From an uncultured Eubacteriales bacterium (GTDB taxonomy: Bacteria > Bacillota > Clostridia > Oscillospirales > Acutalibacteraceae): a stretch of DNA of 64,000 nt. The DNA lies in NCBI GenBank assembly GCA_934464585.1, contig CAKSJY010000003.1, positions 1 through 64,000 of the forward strand. The letters run 5' to 3'. The stretch's first letter is position 1; each line of letters begins with the position of its first letter. Both the position numbers and the translations under genes were made by a program. Shown one piece after another: positions 62,528 to 64,000 of the stretch. The notes beneath the pieces were generated by a model that did no database searches, was not told the origin of the DNA, and saw only the letters and a program-made list of their open reading frames with translations.

Positions 62528-63049
62528 TTAATGGAAAAGCAGGCTTACAGTGATAATAGAGACTATAAAGCCTACAAAGTCCCCGATTAATGCTGCCGGA
62601 ATTGTATGCCGGGTGTTTTTTATGCCAACAGCTCCGAAATATATAGCAATAGCATAGAAGGTTGTTTCGGTAGATCCTATCATTACAGATGCAACACGAC
62701 CAGCAAAACTGTCGACTCCTGCTACTGAGAATATGGTATCTAAAAAGGCAATAGAACCACTTCCGGATATAGGCCTTAAAAAGGCTAATGGTAAAACTAT
62801 AGGTGGAATATGAAAGTAGTTGGCGACAGGAGAAATAAACTCTGTGAACATATCAAGTGCCCCAGAGGCCTTTAACATGTTAACAGATACTATAAGTCCT
62901 ATAAGAGAAGGTGCGATTGCGGCGGTAGACTTCATCCCCTCTGTCGCACCTTTTACAAATGTGTCGAATACAGGTACATTTTTTAGAAATCCAAGAATTA
63001 TAATTATAAAAATTATAGTTGGAACGACAAATGCTCCAAACTTATCCAA
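62528..63049 (-). CDS. spmB: Spore maturation protein B
   Basis: 173-aa integral membrane protein (nucleoside-transporter-like fold) required for normal spore core dehydration in Bacillus. Hydrophobic segments at about 8-25, 43-62, 74-90, 117-145 and 155-170. Landmarks: GATEGMKSTAAIAPSLIGLI, LRPISGSGSIAFLDTIF. The TTG at 63049 follows AGGAGAGG; the longer reading from 63070 includes the ribosome site. It overlaps spmA by 8 bp. Confidence 0.92.
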   Translation of the reverse strand: MDKFGAFVVPTIIFIIIILGFLKNVPVFDTFVKGATEGMKSTAAIAPSLIGLIVSVNMLKASGALDMFTEFISPVANYFHIPPIVLPLAFLRPISGSGSIAFLDTIFSVAGVDSFAGRVASVMIGSTETTFYAIAIYFGAVGIKNTRHTIPAALIGDFVGFIVSIITVSLLFH

Positions 63050-63641
63050 GATGATTACCTCTCCTTTCAAGTATTTTTGAGGTAATGACTCCTGCTAATA
63101 ATGCGCATATGGAAGTTATCCAAATTGCGGGAAGTATGTCGAGTGGAGAAGCAGAGCCATGTTTTTGGCGTAATATAGTCATCATGGTAGGCATGATTTG
63201 TAGGGAGGCTGTATTTATTACAACAAACATTACCATTGCATTTGTGGCAGACTTAGGATTGGGATTATTTTTTTGCATTTCCTTCATAGCCATTATCCCC
63301 ATAGGTGTGGCAGCGTTTCCAAGCCCGAGTAAATTAGCGGTTATATTCATACATATGGCCTTCATTTCTCGACTTTTACTGTCGTACATTGGAAAAATCT
63401 TTTTTAATATAGGAGAAAATAATTTTGCAAGTGCCGATGTCAATCCGCTTTTTTCGGCAATATTCATCAATCCTGTCCATAAACACATCATTCCAAGCAT
63501 CGAAATTAAAAGCCCTACAGAGTCTTCGGCACCGGAAAATACAGATTTTGAGAGTTCGTCAATGCGTCCTGTTGTGAGTGCACACACCACACTTATAATA
63601 ATTAGGGCTCCCCAGATATAATTTAGCACAAAAATCACCAC
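63042..63641 (-). CDS. spmA: Spore maturation protein A
   Basis: About 195-199-aa membrane protein partner of SpmB. Landmarks: MNITANLLGLGNAATPMGIMAM (about 97-118), typical of SpmA, and MFVVINTASLQIMP (about 138-151). The start is ambiguous: GTG at 63641 or GTG at 63629, the latter placing LNYIWGAL at the N-terminus as in Bacillus SpmA. Together with spmB this supports a spore-forming lineage. Confidence 0.92.
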   Translation of the reverse strand: MVIFVLNYIWGALIIISVVCALTTGRIDELSKSVFSGAEDSVGLLISMLGMMCLWTGLMNIAEKSGLTSALAKLFSPILKKIFPMYDSKSREMKAICMNITANLLGLGNAATPMGIMAMKEMQKNNPNPKSATNAMVMFVVINTASLQIMPTMMTILRQKHGSASPLDILPAIWITSICALLAGVITSKILERRGNHLG

Positions 63642-63708
63642 ATTTACTCATTAAATTTATAAATATGTTAGAATATATGATATATTGTTAAAAAATTGAC
63701 TTTAAATG

Positions 63709-63737
63709 TTGACATAATTGGAAAATAATAGTACAAT
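63709..63737 (+). promoter_or_regulatory. abrB promoter with repeated TTGAC elements
   Basis: TTGACA (63709-63714), 17-bp spacer, TACAAT (63732-63737). Additional TTGAC elements lie at 63696, 63749 and 63759 around and downstream of the promoter and could be binding sites for an autoregulator. Confidence 0.75.
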
Positions 63738-63795
63738 AATATCGTAGTTTGACAGTTATTGACATTACAAAAAAATTAAGAAGGGGCGTTTCTAT

Positions 63796-64000
63796 ATGAA
63801 GTCAACGGGTATAGTAAGAAGAGTGGATTCATTAGGAAGGATCGTTTTGCCGATAGAGCTAAGAAATTTGCTAAACATCGATCCGAAAGATTCTCTTGAA
63901 ATTTTTGTAGAGGGTTCTACAATTATGTTAAAAAAATATGAACCACAATGCACTTTTTGCGATAGCGGAGATGAAGTTGTTCATTTTAAAGGAAAAAATG
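63796..64000 (+). CDS. abrB: AbrB-type transition-state regulator (partial, window end)
   Basis: First 68 residues visible; the gene continues beyond the window. The swapped-hairpin DNA-binding domain is complete: STGIVRRVDSLGRIVLPIEL (3-22), then LEIFVEGSTIMLKKYE. The following CTFCDSGDEVVHFKGK, with a C-x-x-C pair, matches the clostridial AbrB C-terminal pattern and differs from Bacillus AbrB, which lacks it. SpoVT is an alternative but its domain is longer and without the CxxC. AAGGGGCG lies before the ATG. Probably a regulator of stationary-phase genes. Confidence 0.88.
   Translation, partial: MKSTGIVRRVDSLGRIVLPIELRNLLNIDPKDSLEIFVEGSTIMLKKYEPQCTFCDSGDEVVHFKGKN

Noticed and set aside
63085..63621. 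178-codon plus-strand ORF opposite spmA
   Set aside because: It is an antisense shadow of the well-supported spmA gene, with no ribosome site and no recognisable domain.
1..64000. CRISPR array, insertion sequence or prophage
   Set aside because: No regularly spaced repeats, transposase, integrase or phage-structural reading frames were seen anywhere in the window.

Overview
The window is 64 kb of low-G+C chromosome spanning the replication origin of a Clostridia-type (Firmicutes) bacterium. The evidence is the order rpmH-dnaA-dnaN-yaaA-recF-remB-gyrB-gyrA, the parA/parB/noc segregation genes with perfect parS sites, spore-maturation genes spmA/spmB, an AbrB-type regulator, rubrerythrin, an S-box (SAM-I) riboswitch and PTS sugar uptake. 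Together these suggest an anaerobic, Gram-positive, probably spore-forming lineage. I cannot assign a genus.

Layout. 1-271: three tRNA genes on the minus strand (two identical tRNA-Glu, one elongator tRNA-Met) behind one strong promoter. 839-13773: the left replichore arm, all leftward except a small SLOG/DUF2493 gene (4804-5133): serS, vanZ-like, parB, parA, an XRE regulator, noc, rsmG, mnmG, mnmE, jag, yidC, two small paralogous membrane-peptide genes, yidD, rnpA, rpmH. About 13.8-15.8 kb: a bipartite oriC flanking dnaA. 14220-24414: rightward dnaA, dnaN, yaaA, recF, remB, a zinc-ribbon membrane protein, gyrB, a YcxB-like protein, gyrA. 24.8-35.4 kb: a mixed metabolic block with a GNAT gene, metK under a SAM riboswitch, rubrerythrin, a large orphan double-HTH protein, malQ/exonuclease-phosphatase/glucose-family PTS transporter, a superoxide dismutase and a ferritin-like protein. 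35.6-40.2 kb: polA, a low-molecular-weight phosphatase, rimI and tsaD. 40.3-49.6 kb: a rightward surface-polysaccharide locus (Wzx, two glycosyltransferases, LicD, TarI, TarJ, Wzy, Wzz-like and a CpsD-like protein without a P-loop). 49.8-55.0 kb: leftward glnS, gltX and pyk. 55.1-62.5 kb: a degenerate VanY-like protein, rpmE, a YigZ-family gene, dgt, dnaG, rpoD, an Rrf2 regulator and birA. 62.5-64.0 kb: spmB/spmA leftward, then the start of abrB rightward, cut by the window end.

How the genes work together. DnaA with origin boxes, the beta clamp, RecF and gyrase start and support replication. ParA/ParB/parS and Noc couple the new origins to segregation and division. RNase P protein, L34, YidD, YidC and Jag link translation and membrane insertion. 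TarI and TarJ make CDP-ribitol, which a LicD-family transferase could attach to a Wzx/Wzy-assembled polymer.

Most unusual items: a tyrosine-kinase relative (49130-49636) whose Walker motifs are gone, paired with a Wzz-like protein; a VanY-family protein lacking metal and catalytic residues; a pair of small membrane-peptide paralogues inside the rnpA-yidC cluster; a parS site centred in a longer inverted repeat; an orphan double-HTH protein; and a GC-rich structured element at about 29.61-29.67 kb.
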